Source: Candidatus Aminicenantota bacterium (GTDB taxonomy: Bacteria; Acidobacteriota; Aminicenantia; Aminicenantales; Aminicenantaceae). From it: a stretch of 9,307 nucleotides of DNA. Shown piece after piece: positions 1 to 7,339 of this stretch. The stretch covers positions 1-9,307 of the forward strand of contig JAFGNQ010000481.1 of the NCBI GenBank assembly GCA_016926925.1, given 5' to 3'. The notes below the pieces were generated by a model. It saw only the letters and a list, made by a program, of their open reading frames with translations. It searched no databases and had not been told where the DNA came from. Each line of letters starts with the position of its first letter. Within the stretch, counting starts at the first letter, position 1. A program made the translations under genes and the position numbers.

Positions 1-905
1 AGGCCGTATTTCCCCCACTTGGCCGTATTCGTTTTGATTTGTTTGTCGATCCCATCCACGTCGGCGTTGACCAAGAGTGAATTAGAGATTTTCCAGCCGT
101 CGAAGATAAAAACCAGACCGTCATAGATGTTCCGGCCGACCATCGAACCGTGGTCGCCTTCCAGCCAGGCGCTCTTCCAGGCCAAGCCTTTCAAAGACCT
201 GCTGTTCATCCATTTTTCGAGTTCTTTGTAAGTGTCGATCGTCAGCGTATCTTCCTGTTTTCCAACCGTCATGAAGAGGAATTTATCGGGAAAGCTTTTT
301 TCCGGAGCCATTTTGTCGATGTTCTTCAGCCAGTACTGATCGTTGACCTGGAACCAGGGACTGCCGGCGATGTAGGCGGTGAAGAGTTCGGGATGAGAGA
401 AGAGCGTATACATGGTGAACAACCCGCCGACCGAGTGGCCGTACAGAATTCTAAATGTGTTCGATCGGTAGTTTTTCTCCACATACGGAATGAGCTCTTC
501 TTCAAGAAACCGGATGGAGAGGTCCGCTCCGGACGGAGTCTCGCCGCGACTCTCTAAGGCGGTGGGAACGTATCCGTTTGGAAGGGGCGGCAAACCGACT
601 ACGATCATGTCCGGAATGTCCGAGGAGCCCGACAATATGTCGACAGTACCGCTATCAAAGGTGAAACAGAAAAATGCATTCAGATCATACAGGACAGGAT
701 AATCGGAATCGCTTGTCTCATAGCCGATCGGCAGGCGGACCTGCAAATTTACATCCCTGTCCAGAATTTCCGACTTGAATATCACTGTTTTGCCGATGAC
801 GACATCCTCTCCGCCTGCCTGAGAGAACAGCGGCACTTCAAATCCGGTAATTACACACATGACTGAAAACACAACAAACGATCTGATGCCTCTAGATGTT
901 TTCAT
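1..905 (-). CDS. Secreted putative esterase (alpha/beta hydrolase, esterase D / PF00756-like), partial
   Basis: I translated this from the reverse complement: 301 residues are visible and the C-terminus lies beyond base 1. Residues 1-29 form a signal peptide (basic start, hydrophobic core, then LFSQA), so the enzyme should be exported. The nucleophile elbow is GHSVGG with Ser158; a likely catalytic His is His252 in GDHGS, and Asp219 in GKQED is a possible acid residue. The block around FRILYGHSVGGLFTMYTLF and the following HPELFTAYIAGSPW is typical of the Esterase D/IroE/enterochelin-esterase-like family, which hydrolyses carboxyl esters; the substrate cannot be told from sequence. After the hydrolase core (ending near residue 270) a tail begins, as in family members with an extra helical or TPR-like C-terminal segment, and it is cut by the edge. 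The start is supported by AGGAGG at 915-920 (minus strand), nine bases from ATG. It is divergent from the S8 protease gene. Confidence 0.85.
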   Translation of the reverse strand, partial: MKTSRGIRSFVVFSVMCVITGFEVPLFSQAGGEDVVIGKTVIFKSEILDRDVNLQVRLPIGYETSDSDYPVLYDLNAFFCFTFDSGTVDILSGSSDIPDMIVVGLPPLPNGYVPTALESRGETPSGADLSIRFLEEELIPYVEKNYRSNTFRILYGHSVGGLFTMYTLFSHPELFTAYIAGSPWFQVNDQYWLKNIDKMAPEKSFPDKFLFMTVGKQEDTLTIDTYKELEKWMNSRSLKGLAWKSAWLEGDHGSMVGRNIYDGLVFIFDGWKISNSLLVNADVDGIDKQIKTNTAKWGKYG

Positions 906-1355
906 CGAGTCTTTCCTCCTCTTAATCAACAAAATATCTCTGTTTCTCCCGTTGAAATGCGTTTAGCTGACAACGGCTGAATCTACAGATCTTATGTATC
1001 AGCAAATAATATGCCATTTTTGATTCGAAGGTTCCAGGGAGCCGGCTGCGGAGCGGGTCAGGCGATGTCAAGTAATTTTACATCCTGATGCCAAATTTTG
1101 AAAGAATCGAACCATCGGGAAAGACTTAGGAGAGTATCGCCGGTCTTGGAGAATTGGAGTCCAGGCGGAATGGCTCAGGTACCTTCCTGGGCCCATTGAC
1201 TGCGTGCCATAAAATTTAAAAAAATTGTTGACTCGAATTTTAGCTTTTTATAGTATTGGCCTTCGCTAGGTTTGGTGAAATTCATTCAAATGGAAAAATA
1301 TCCGTCTGGTATTTTTCGTCTTGTTAAAAATTTTTCTGGAAGGAGTTGAATCAAA
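906..1355. other. 450-base divergent intergenic region with three consecutive hairpins
   Basis: No credible coding frame lies in this spacer between the minus-strand esterase and the plus-strand protease. Seen directly: (a) TCAGG(cg)ATGT at 1058-1068 pairs with ACATCCTGA at 1080-1088, nine base pairs with a two-base bulge; (b) CGCC(ggtct)TGGA at 1138-1150 pairs with TCCAGGCG at 1160-1167; (c) AATGGCTCAGG at 1169-1179 pairs with CCTGGGcCCATT at 1186-1197, eleven pairs including one wobble and one bulged C, loop of six. None is followed by a T-run on either strand, so they are not ordinary intrinsic terminators. Base composition shifts from GC-rich (about 1030-1200) to very AT-rich (1205-1355), where the protease promoter lies. 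Confidence 0.6.
1228..1256 (+). promoter_or_regulatory. Predicted sigma70-type promoter of the S8 protease gene
   Basis: TTGACT at 1228-1233 (five of six matches to TTGACA) is followed by a 17-base spacer and TAGTAT at 1251-1256; TATAGT at 1249-1254 is an alternative -10 with a short spacer. The surrounding DNA is AT-rich. A start near 1263 would give a leader of about 90 bases before the ATG at 1356, which has GGAAGGAG at 1338-1344 as its ribosome site. Confidence 0.45.
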
Positions 1356-3677
1356 ATGCTTCGATTTTTTAAGAAAAGACCTGTGTTTGCGGTTCTTTTT
1401 TCTTTGCTTGTTGCGCTTATGAGCGCATTTTTTCTCTTGGCTGCTGACCTCGATTTCGGAAAGAATATTTTACGGCAGCTTCCTCCCGATGATGCCGGAG
1501 AGAGAGTGCATGGCTATGTAAACGGCGAAGTCCTCGTTGTTTTTAAAAGGGGCGTGAGCCGTAAAGCGGTCGATTCTATCTCTGATTCTCTTTCATTCAG
1601 CGTGGAAAGGTCATACGCTGCCCTCTCACAAACTCAAGGGAAGGCCATCGCGCACCTTAAATCCTCGCTCTTGTCGACCGATCAGATGATGAAAAAGCTA
1701 AAAAAGCTTCCTGAAGTCGAATCCGTTTCGCCCAATTATCTGCGCCAAATTTGTGATAATATCCCTAATGATCCGGGTTTTAAATCTCTCTGGGGGCTTC
1801 ACAACGCGGGTCAGAGGGGGGGGGTTGCGGATGTCGACATCGACGCCCCCGAAGCCTGGGACATCGCAACGGGATCCTCCAGTGTCATTGTTGCCGTCAT
1901 CGATACGGGGATAGACTACAACCATCCGGACCTAACGGCCAATCTGTGGGTCAATCCTAATGAAACAGTTGACGGTGTGGACAATGACGGAAACGGCTTG
2001 GTCGATGACATTTACGGCATCAATGCTTTGTATGGGAACGGCGACCCGAAAGACGACAACGGTCACGGCACTCACTGCTCGGGGACGATCGGAGCCAAAG
2101 GCAACAACAACGAAGGAGTGGTCGGCGTCAACTGGAACGTGAAAATCATGACCGGCAAGTCTTTCAATTCAAGCGGCTCGGGAGACGATGCGGACGCCAT
2201 CACCTGTATCGATTACATCCTCGATAAAAAAACGAATTGGGGACAGAATATCGTGGCCGTGAGTGCCTCCTGGGGCGGAGGGGATTATAACGAGGCTCTA
2301 AAAAGTGCCATTAACGCCTTAGGCACGGCCGGTATCATTTTCTGCGCGGCCGCGGGAAACAATAGTACGGATAACGATACCTATCCCACATATCCGGCTT
2401 CTTATGACTGCGCCAACATCATAGCGGTCACTGCCGTAGACAATCAAGGTGACCAGTACTACAATTACGGGGCCACGAGTGTCGATATCGGCGCTCCAGG
2501 AATAGATGTTCTCAGCACCTATTGGGGAGAATACCTGGCCAAGCCCGGTGATATTTTCTTTGAAGATATGGAAAGCGGGGGTTCTTCGTGGGTGCACGGC
2601 GGCACGCTCGATTCATGGGGTATTACCAATGCGGCTTCCGGAGGATTGGAGAATTATTTTTGGGACATGGACTACGGAAATTTTTGGAGCGACAGTCCTG
2701 GAACCGGATATGTCCACAATGTGGATAGCTACCTGGCCACAGCAGGCGATATCGACCTATCCTCTTATGCGGGGCAAAATCTTTATATTGGCTTTGAAGG
2801 CGGCTTCCAGTTCGATTACTTCTATTCGAACGACACGGCAAAATTGGAGATATCGAAAGACAGCGGGAGTAATTGGTCGACTTTGAGGGATTTGTCAACG
2901 CTCTATTACGGATGGGGCTACTATTATAAAAGTCACGCCGCCTTTATTCCTACTGATTTCAAAACGGCACATTTCAGGCTTAGATTTCATATCACGACTG
3001 ATAATACGGATTACAATTATTACGGATACAGAAATAGAGGCTGGATTATCGACAATGTCGGAATCGGTGACTCTCTCTCCTGCTATGCGTTTCTTAACGG
3101 AACCTCTATGGCGACTCCTCATGTGACCGGGGCTGTGGCTCTTGTGGCCTCCCTGTATCCCTCGGAAACCGTATCGGAGCGGGTGGCCAGGATTCTCGAC
3201 AGCGCAGAGCCTTTAGCATCTCTAAGTGGAAAATGCGTCAGCGGCGGCATGCTCAATTTGTATAATGCCGTCAATTACACACAGCCGAGCCCTGAAATCC
3301 ATGTGAGGTTCGGAGGAATTCCTTTCCTGGATGGATCGACAAGAGATCTCGGAAAACGCCCCGTGAGTTTGATCGTAGGAAGAGACTTTCTCTTCACAAT
3401 CGATAATCTGGGCGCCGGCTTGTTGAATTTGACAGGCTCACCGAATAAGGTCTATCTCACCGGAAGCAGCGCAAAGTATTTCAAGGTCTCCCTGCAGCCG
3501 ACCTCACCCGTTGCTCCTGCTGGAAAGACGACCTTCAAGTTGAGAACAGTCAAAAATTCCGTCCCGCCTCTGCCTCCGGGTTGGGAGAAGGCTTTCTCGT
3601 TTACGGTCAACATACCCAACAATGACGCGGACGAAAATCCTTATAATTTCACCATCAAATTCATATTGAGACAGTAA
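1356..3677 (+). CDS. Secreted subtilisin-like (S8) serine protease with inserted beta-rich domain and C-terminal beta-sandwich
   Basis: A 773-residue extracellular endopeptidase. Residues 1-30 form a signal peptide (MLRFFKKR, then a long hydrophobic core). Residues about 52-130 (GYVNGEVLVVFK through VESVSPNY) are a fervidolysin-type inhibitory prodomain. The catalytic triad is visible: Asp183 in VIDTGID, His237 in NGHGTH, Ser584 in NGTSMATPHV; Asn335 in AAAGNN forms the oxyanion hole. Between the conserved IGAPGIDVLSTY (379-389) and the serine motif lies an insertion of about 190 residues (388-578), rich in Trp, Tyr, Gly and Asp, ending in RGWIIDNVGIGD, reminiscent of MAM/immune-inhibitor-A-type jelly rolls. 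Residues about 645-770 resemble the choice-of-anchor D / HYDIN-like beta-sandwich, including NNDADENPYNFTI. No sortase or obvious type IX sorting signal is seen. Nine consecutive Gs at 1816-1824 sit inside the frame at the start of the catalytic domain. The gene is monocistronic and converges on the C45 gene. Confidence 0.93.
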   Translation: MLRFFKKRPVFAVLFSLLVALMSAFFLLAADLDFGKNILRQLPPDDAGERVHGYVNGEVLVVFKRGVSRKAVDSISDSLSFSVERSYAALSQTQGKAIAHLKSSLLSTDQMMKKLKKLPEVESVSPNYLRQICDNIPNDPGFKSLWGLHNAGQRGGVADVDIDAPEAWDIATGSSSVIVAVIDTGIDYNHPDLTANLWVNPNETVDGVDNDGNGLVDDIYGINALYGNGDPKDDNGHGTHCSGTIGAKGNNNEGVVGVNWNVKIMTGKSFNSSGSGDDADAITCIDYILDKKTNWGQNIVAVSASWGGGDYNEALKSAINALGTAGIIFCAAAGNNSTDNDTYPTYPASYDCANIIAVTAVDNQGDQYYNYGATSVDIGAPGIDVLSTYWGEYLAKPGDIFFEDMESGGSSWVHGGTLDSWGITNAASGGLENYFWDMDYGNFWSDSPGTGYVHNVDSYLATAGDIDLSSYAGQNLYIGFEGGFQFDYFYSNDTAKLEISKDSGSNWSTLRDLSTLYYGWGYYYKSHAAFIPTDFKTAHFRLRFHITTDNTDYNYYGYRNRGWIIDNVGIGDSLSCYAFLNGTSMATPHVTGAVALVASLYPSETVSERVARILDSAEPLASLSGKCVSGGMLNLYNAVNYTQPSPEIHVRFGGIPFLDGSTRDLGKRPVSLIVGRDFLFTIDNLGAGLLNLTGSPNKVYLTGSSAKYFKVSLQPTSPVAPAGKTTFKLRTVKNSVPPLPPGWEKAFSFTVNIPNNDADENPYNFTIKFILRQ

Positions 3678-3755
3678 AAAGCGTACGTTCTGTCTGTTCT
3701 GTGTGGCGATTGATCCGTTCTTCTCTTTTTTTTTAACGAAAAATCTCTATGTGCT

Positions 3756-5351
3756 CTATTCTTTCGCTGCGAACCTATAGGCGTCCCAAGCTCCCTGCCA
3801 ATCGATGGGATTTCCCAGCGTCCAGTACACTGCCGGGTCATTTCCTGTCAGAACAGCTATCTTAGAATCGCAGGTTCCATCCCATTCGGAGACCCGGCCC
3901 AATGTGCAGGGCTTGGCGGCGCCATAAATGCGCCATTTCCCTTCATAATCCTGAGCAACGTCAACCTTTATCCCTGTATCCTTATCATAAGCGTAAACAC
4001 CCGACATGATCTGCTGTGCCCGGTAGCGGTCTATCCGGCCGTAGTTGTGTTTTGCATCCCACATGAGCGTCCAGAACCGCTCGCCGCTGCCACTGAGGCC
4101 TGTTATCTCTCCCGTCTTTTGATCGCGGTTATATCCGTCCATGAATATGGTCATAGGGATATTCGTTCTGTTTTTTTTTTCATCGTAGCTGAAGTCACAA
4201 ATGAAGTGGTTTGTAGTCACGATGTAATCAGGATCATTCCATTCAGGCCCGGTAAACGGGAGTATGTCGCCGGAATACCTTACTGCATACCGGTTTGCCG
4301 TCGCTTCCACTACGGCAAGAGTGTCCCGATCGGCCACGAGAAAATTCCATCCACCGCATCTGAGAAGCGTCTCCCTGCCTGTCCGGTCTCGGTATTCCGG
4401 AGTCCCCTTGGTCAGCATTTCAATGGCTTCTTCGGCAGAACCGGCATGCGTTCCGATGTAGAGGAACAGATGAAACCAGGGCACCCCAAATCCTTCTGCG
4501 CAGTAGGTCTTGCCTTCATAGTATAGAGATCTGGAGTTTGTTGTGCCGCCTGCGAGCAAGGAAATGGAAACGCCTTTGTCATTCACCACCTGATTTGCTG
4601 CGATTTGCGGGCTGTTGGTGAGTACCCAACACGTGTTTCCTTTTGGAGGGCGGATGACATAGACTTCTTGATAGCACCTTGGATTAAAAGGGGAATGACG
4701 GTTGTGGGCTGAGACAACCACTCCCTCCACTGTCGCTTTTCCGCGGGCAGCAAATGCGCTGCAACCAGCGACACATCTTTTCTCAGGCGGAGGGGGATTG
4801 CGCATCCCTCCATGAGTGCTTGATCCGTCCGGGAAGACTCTGGGATGCATCATCGTCCAGGCATCCCATAGGTTTGCAGCCAGTACCCGCTGATAATTGG
4901 AGGCGTGCAGTTTGTGCTCTGGCTCGGCATAAGGAGATTGGTCCAGCCAGACGGATGCTCCTTGTGTTATGCCTTTCATGAAATCGATCAAACCAGGCTC
5001 GAATGCTGCTATCTGCGCTTCATAAAGTGCGAAGGCTTTCAAGGTTTCGGCTCTTCCCCACAACTCGCACTCATCGTTCCACCAGATATCGGATACAAAC
5101 CTCGTATCCTCCCCGGTCTTCTCTCCCAATTGCCTCCCCATGTCGTACCAAGTGCCTTCAAGGTTCCCTATGAATTTTGCCTTTTCCGGAAACGGAGGAT
5201 AGCCCTCGGAATGTCCATAACCATAGGCCTCGATATTTTTTCCACCGGATGTATACCCGTCTCTTTTCGGGGAATCGGTTTGGCAAGCGATAGAAGCCGC
5301 CAAGATTCCGATGACGAGACAGAACATCATAGATAGCGTTTTTTTTCTCAT
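3756..5351 (-). CDS. C45 / acyl-CoA:6-APA acyltransferase-like Ntn hydrolase, probable lipoprotein
   Basis: 531 residues. The N-terminus has a basic start and hydrophobic stretch ending SIAC, with Cys23 a plausible but non-classical lipobox cysteine (Ser rather than Leu at -3), so membrane anchoring is likely, not proven. The family signature starts at LEGTWYDMGRQLG (64-76). The probable N-terminal nucleophile is Cys197 in VAGCSAF, which in this family is exposed by autocleavage after Gly196. Other family-like blocks are VVVSAHNRHS (211-220), VLTNSPQIAANQVVNDKGVSIS (243-264) and IVTTNHF (377-383). Known members include isopenicillin N acyltransferase, and related Ntn folds include phospholipase-B-like and bile-salt/choloylglycine hydrolases; all cleave or transfer amide-linked acyl groups. 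The substrate is unknown. The start is supported by AGGAGG at 5362-5367 (minus), ten bases before ATG. A run of ten As in coding sense at 4171-4180 encodes DEKKN. The gene is divergent from the M28 gene and convergent with the S8 protease. Confidence 0.82.
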   Translation of the reverse strand: MRKKTLSMMFCLVIGILAASIACQTDSPKRDGYTSGGKNIEAYGYGHSEGYPPFPEKAKFIGNLEGTWYDMGRQLGEKTGEDTRFVSDIWWNDECELWGRAETLKAFALYEAQIAAFEPGLIDFMKGITQGASVWLDQSPYAEPEHKLHASNYQRVLAANLWDAWTMMHPRVFPDGSSTHGGMRNPPPPEKRCVAGCSAFAARGKATVEGVVVSAHNRHSPFNPRCYQEVYVIRPPKGNTCWVLTNSPQIAANQVVNDKGVSISLLAGGTTNSRSLYYEGKTYCAEGFGVPWFHLFLYIGTHAGSAEEAIEMLTKGTPEYRDRTGRETLLRCGGWNFLVADRDTLAVVEATANRYAVRYSGDILPFTGPEWNDPDYIVTTNHFICDFSYDEKKNRTNIPMTIFMDGYNRDQKTGEITGLSGSGERFWTLMWDAKHNYGRIDRYRAQQIMSGVYAYDKDTGIKVDVAQDYEGKWRIYGAAKPCTLGRVSEWDGTCDSKIAVLTGNDPAVYWTLGNPIDWQGAWDAYRFAAKE

Positions 5352-5415
5352 TAAAACCTCTCCTCCTCCAGATTAATGCTTTCTTTATTCATAGACTTCA
5401 TTTTATGCAAATATG

Positions 5416-5443
5416 TTGAACTCATTTTATGTTTTGATAAAAT
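5416..5443 (+). promoter_or_regulatory. Possible promoter in the C45/M28 divergent region
   Basis: TTGAAC at 5416-5421, a 16-base spacer and TAAAAT at 5438-5443, in a very AT-rich stretch. It would leave a leader of about 180 bases before the M28 start, so a closer promoter (for example the TATATT at 5591-5596, lacking a good -35) is also possible. No clear promoter could be chosen for the minus-strand C45 gene. Confidence 0.25.
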
Positions 5444-5484
5444 TTATTTCCAGTGCCATTGATTAAGGCGATCGCAAAGTGTGC

Positions 5485-5501
5485 AAGATTTACCAAATCT
5501 T
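5485..5501. promoter_or_regulatory. Operator-like inverted repeat between divergent genes
   Basis: AAGATTT and AAATCTT form a perfect 7-3-7 inverted repeat with ACC in the middle. It lies 134 bases upstream of the C45 start and 131 bases upstream of the M28 start, almost exactly in the middle of the 280-base spacer. There is no T-run after it, so a binding site for a dimeric regulator is more likely than a terminator. No regulator gene is in the window. Confidence 0.35.
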
Positions 5502-5631
5502 AACTCTGATAAAACCAATCCACAATTAAATATACCGAAGCCCGACCCAAGATGCTCAAAATCCAATGGAACTTTAAAAAAATAATTCCGTATATTGGAG
5601 TGTTAAGATATGGATTCCAGAGGAGGGCTTT

Positions 5632-7233
5632 ATGAGTGACCGAAAAGTCATGATGCGTTTTCATTTATATCGGCTGAACTTTATGTCTATGATCTCTATT
5701 TTGCTTTTGCTGACTCTACCTGTCTTAAGCCGCGAAAGCAAAAAAAATGATGCTCTCGACACCATAACCGGGGCTGAATTAAAGGATCATATCTATTATC
5801 TCGCTTCGGATTTTCTCGAGGGCCGTCTCACGGGCTCTGAAGGATACAAACAGGCATCCCATTATATAGCCAGCCAACTCAAAGCAGCTGGGCTGGTGCC
5901 GTTTATTAAAAATGCAGAAGGTAAAGAGTCTTACCTTCAATCCATCGATTTTATGATCAGTTCAATTGCTCCAGAAAGTACCATACACATCAAGCAAGGC
6001 CAAAAAGAAATTACGGTTGTTCCCGCCGATCAATTTCTTCCTCTGCTTCACGGCCAGGCCTTTAAGGACGGCCGTTACGAAGGAAATCCCGTGTTTGTCG
6101 GCTACGGTATAGAAGAACCCGATGATGGTTGGAATGATTATGAGAACATGGATATATCAGGAAAAATCGCTGTCATGATTACCGGTGCCCCGACCAAGGA
6201 TGGCAAACCGGTGTTGTCAGAGGAAAAGAATGAACTCTACGGCAATTTGATGCAGGGTGCCAGCGAGCGACTGAAGTCAGCTCTCAATCATAAGCCGGCA
6301 GGCATCATAATGGTTCTCGATTCCAAAAACGCCGAAATGTGGCCTGGGCTTGCTCCTACGCTAAACAGGCCCGCCAGACGGCTTTCAGCCGATGAAAAGA
6401 AGGATACCACTTGGCATTTACCCATTTTTGTCCTTCACCCGGAGGCAGCGGTCGAGCTGCTTAAGGAAACGGGCTTTGATCCCGTATCAGGTAAAGGTGA
6501 GGTCAGATCCGCCGATTTAAAAGACACTGCAATACTTTTTGACTTGAAGTACAAAATCGAACGCGAGTTTGCCTGCCGGAACGTGGTGGGTTTTATTCAA
6601 GGGAACGATCCGCATTTGAAGAACGAATATGTTGTCGTCGGGGCTCATCTCGACCATTTGGGTGTGAGGGAAGGGAATACTTTTAACGGTGCGGACGACA
6701 ATGCCAGCGGCTGCGCGGCCATTCTGGAGGCGGCCGAAGCCACGGCCATGTCGCCCCAACGCCGCTCCGTATTCTTTGTATTCTATACAGCAGAAGAAGG
6801 AGCCGGACAGGGCTCTTTTCATTTTGTCGATAATTTTCCATTTCCTCTGGAAAATATCGGCGTGGCCATCAATGTCGATATGGTCGGCAGAAACTGTGAG
6901 CCATTCCCCGGTTCTCTTCTTGGGATAAGTCCGGACAATCTGAAACTTGAGCTCGCGGAATTCATGGAAAAAGCGAATATGGACATCGCGAACATCGATC
7001 TCAGAACATACCTTCACGAAAGCGATCTCGGAGATTATTGGGGGGGAAGCGATGAGATGATGTTCCACATGAGAGGAATTCCGGCGGTCCTCATCACCAG
7101 CGGGTACAGCCATCCGGATTATCATAAGGCTAGCGATGATCCCGATAAGATAAATTATGACAAGGTCGTAGCGGCTTCCCGTTTGATTTATGCCCTGGCC
7201 ATAAGCGTAGCGAATGCTGAAAAAATATTTTAA
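5632..7233 (+). CDS. Exported M28 family zinc aminopeptidase with PA domain
   Basis: 533 residues. A hydrophobic segment at about 15-33 followed by LPVLSRES acts as signal peptide. The start is fixed by AGGAGG at 5621-5626, five bases from ATG. LASDFLEGRLTGSEGYKQASHYIASQLKAAGL (57-88) is the usual N-terminal block of this family. A PA-like domain follows (about 149-320: GNPVFVGYGIEEPDDGWNDY, DISGKIAVMITGAP, AGIIMVLD). The peptidase domain carries the two-zinc site: His339 in GAHLDH, Asp355 in GADDNASG, Glu388 (catalytic base) and Glu389 (metal) in YTAEEG, Asp416 in NVDMVGR and His498 in DYHKASDD. The complete ligand set implies an active enzyme releasing N-terminal amino acids from peptides or, in some relatives, glutaminyl or other groups. 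It could use peptides produced by the S8 protease, which is inference from their presence together. It lies 106 bases before the permease gene, with a separate -10-like element between them. Confidence 0.93.
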   Translation: MSDRKVMMRFHLYRLNFMSMISILLLLTLPVLSRESKKNDALDTITGAELKDHIYYLASDFLEGRLTGSEGYKQASHYIASQLKAAGLVPFIKNAEGKESYLQSIDFMISSIAPESTIHIKQGQKEITVVPADQFLPLLHGQAFKDGRYEGNPVFVGYGIEEPDDGWNDYENMDISGKIAVMITGAPTKDGKPVLSEEKNELYGNLMQGASERLKSALNHKPAGIIMVLDSKNAEMWPGLAPTLNRPARRLSADEKKDTTWHLPIFVLHPEAAVELLKETGFDPVSGKGEVRSADLKDTAILFDLKYKIEREFACRNVVGFIQGNDPHLKNEYVVVGAHLDHLGVREGNTFNGADDNASGCAAILEAAEATAMSPQRRSVFFVFYTAEEGAGQGSFHFVDNFPFPLENIGVAINVDMVGRNCEPFPGSLLGISPDNLKLELAEFMEKANMDIANIDLRTYLHESDLGDYWGGSDEMMFHMRGIPAVLITSGYSHPDYHKASDDPDKINYDKVVAASRLIYALAISVANAEKIF

Positions 7234-7271
7234 CTTGAGCAGGACGACATTTTGTTTTTAAGGGATCGGGC

Positions 7272-7298
7272 CTCGTGCACTCGTGCGACTGGCTGGCT
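7272..7298. repeat. Short tandem repeats in the M28-permease spacer
   Basis: CTCGTGCA (7272-7279) is directly followed by CTCGTGCG (7280-7287), and GGCTGGCT follows at 7291-7298. These units lie just upstream of the TATAAT at 7313-7318. No stem with a T-run is formed, so I do not call a terminator for the M28 gene. They could be a regulatory site or simple replication-slippage products. Confidence 0.35.
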
Positions 7299-7312
7299 GC
7301 TTTAAATTATTT

Positions 7313-7318
7313 TATAAT
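7313..7318 (+). promoter_or_regulatory. Candidate -10 element of the permease gene
   Basis: A perfect TATAAT ends 21 bases before the permease ATG. The hexamer 17 bases upstream (TGGCTG at 7290-7295) is a poor -35. If used, transcription would begin about 15 bases before the start codon. Confidence 0.35.
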
Positions 7319-7339
7319 GGTGTATCCTGAGCCGGGAAT

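Noticed and set aside
150..702. Plus-strand open frames in the first 700 bases
   Set aside because: They are antisense to the esterase, whose translated frame carries a signal peptide, GHSVGG motif and strong ribosome site.
3726..3734. Nine-T run after the S8 protease gene, a possible terminator shared with the convergent C45 gene
   Set aside because: No stem of useful length directly precedes the T-run on either strand, so I did not call a terminator.
4047..4526. 159-codon open frame antisense to the C45 gene
   Set aside because: Shadow of the well-supported C45 frame; no motif or ribosome site.
5468..5475. GCGATCGC, the cyanobacterial HIP1 octamer
   Set aside because: Only one copy was noticed in the window; HIP1 is informative only when highly repeated.
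6517..7125. 202-codon open frame antisense to the M28 gene
   Set aside because: It lies wholly within the M28 coding region, which has a complete metal site and strong ribosome signal; the antisense product has no recognisable domain.
7291..7306. TGGC-rich sequence resembling a sigma54 promoter
   Set aside because: The -12 TTGC element is missing at the right spacing.
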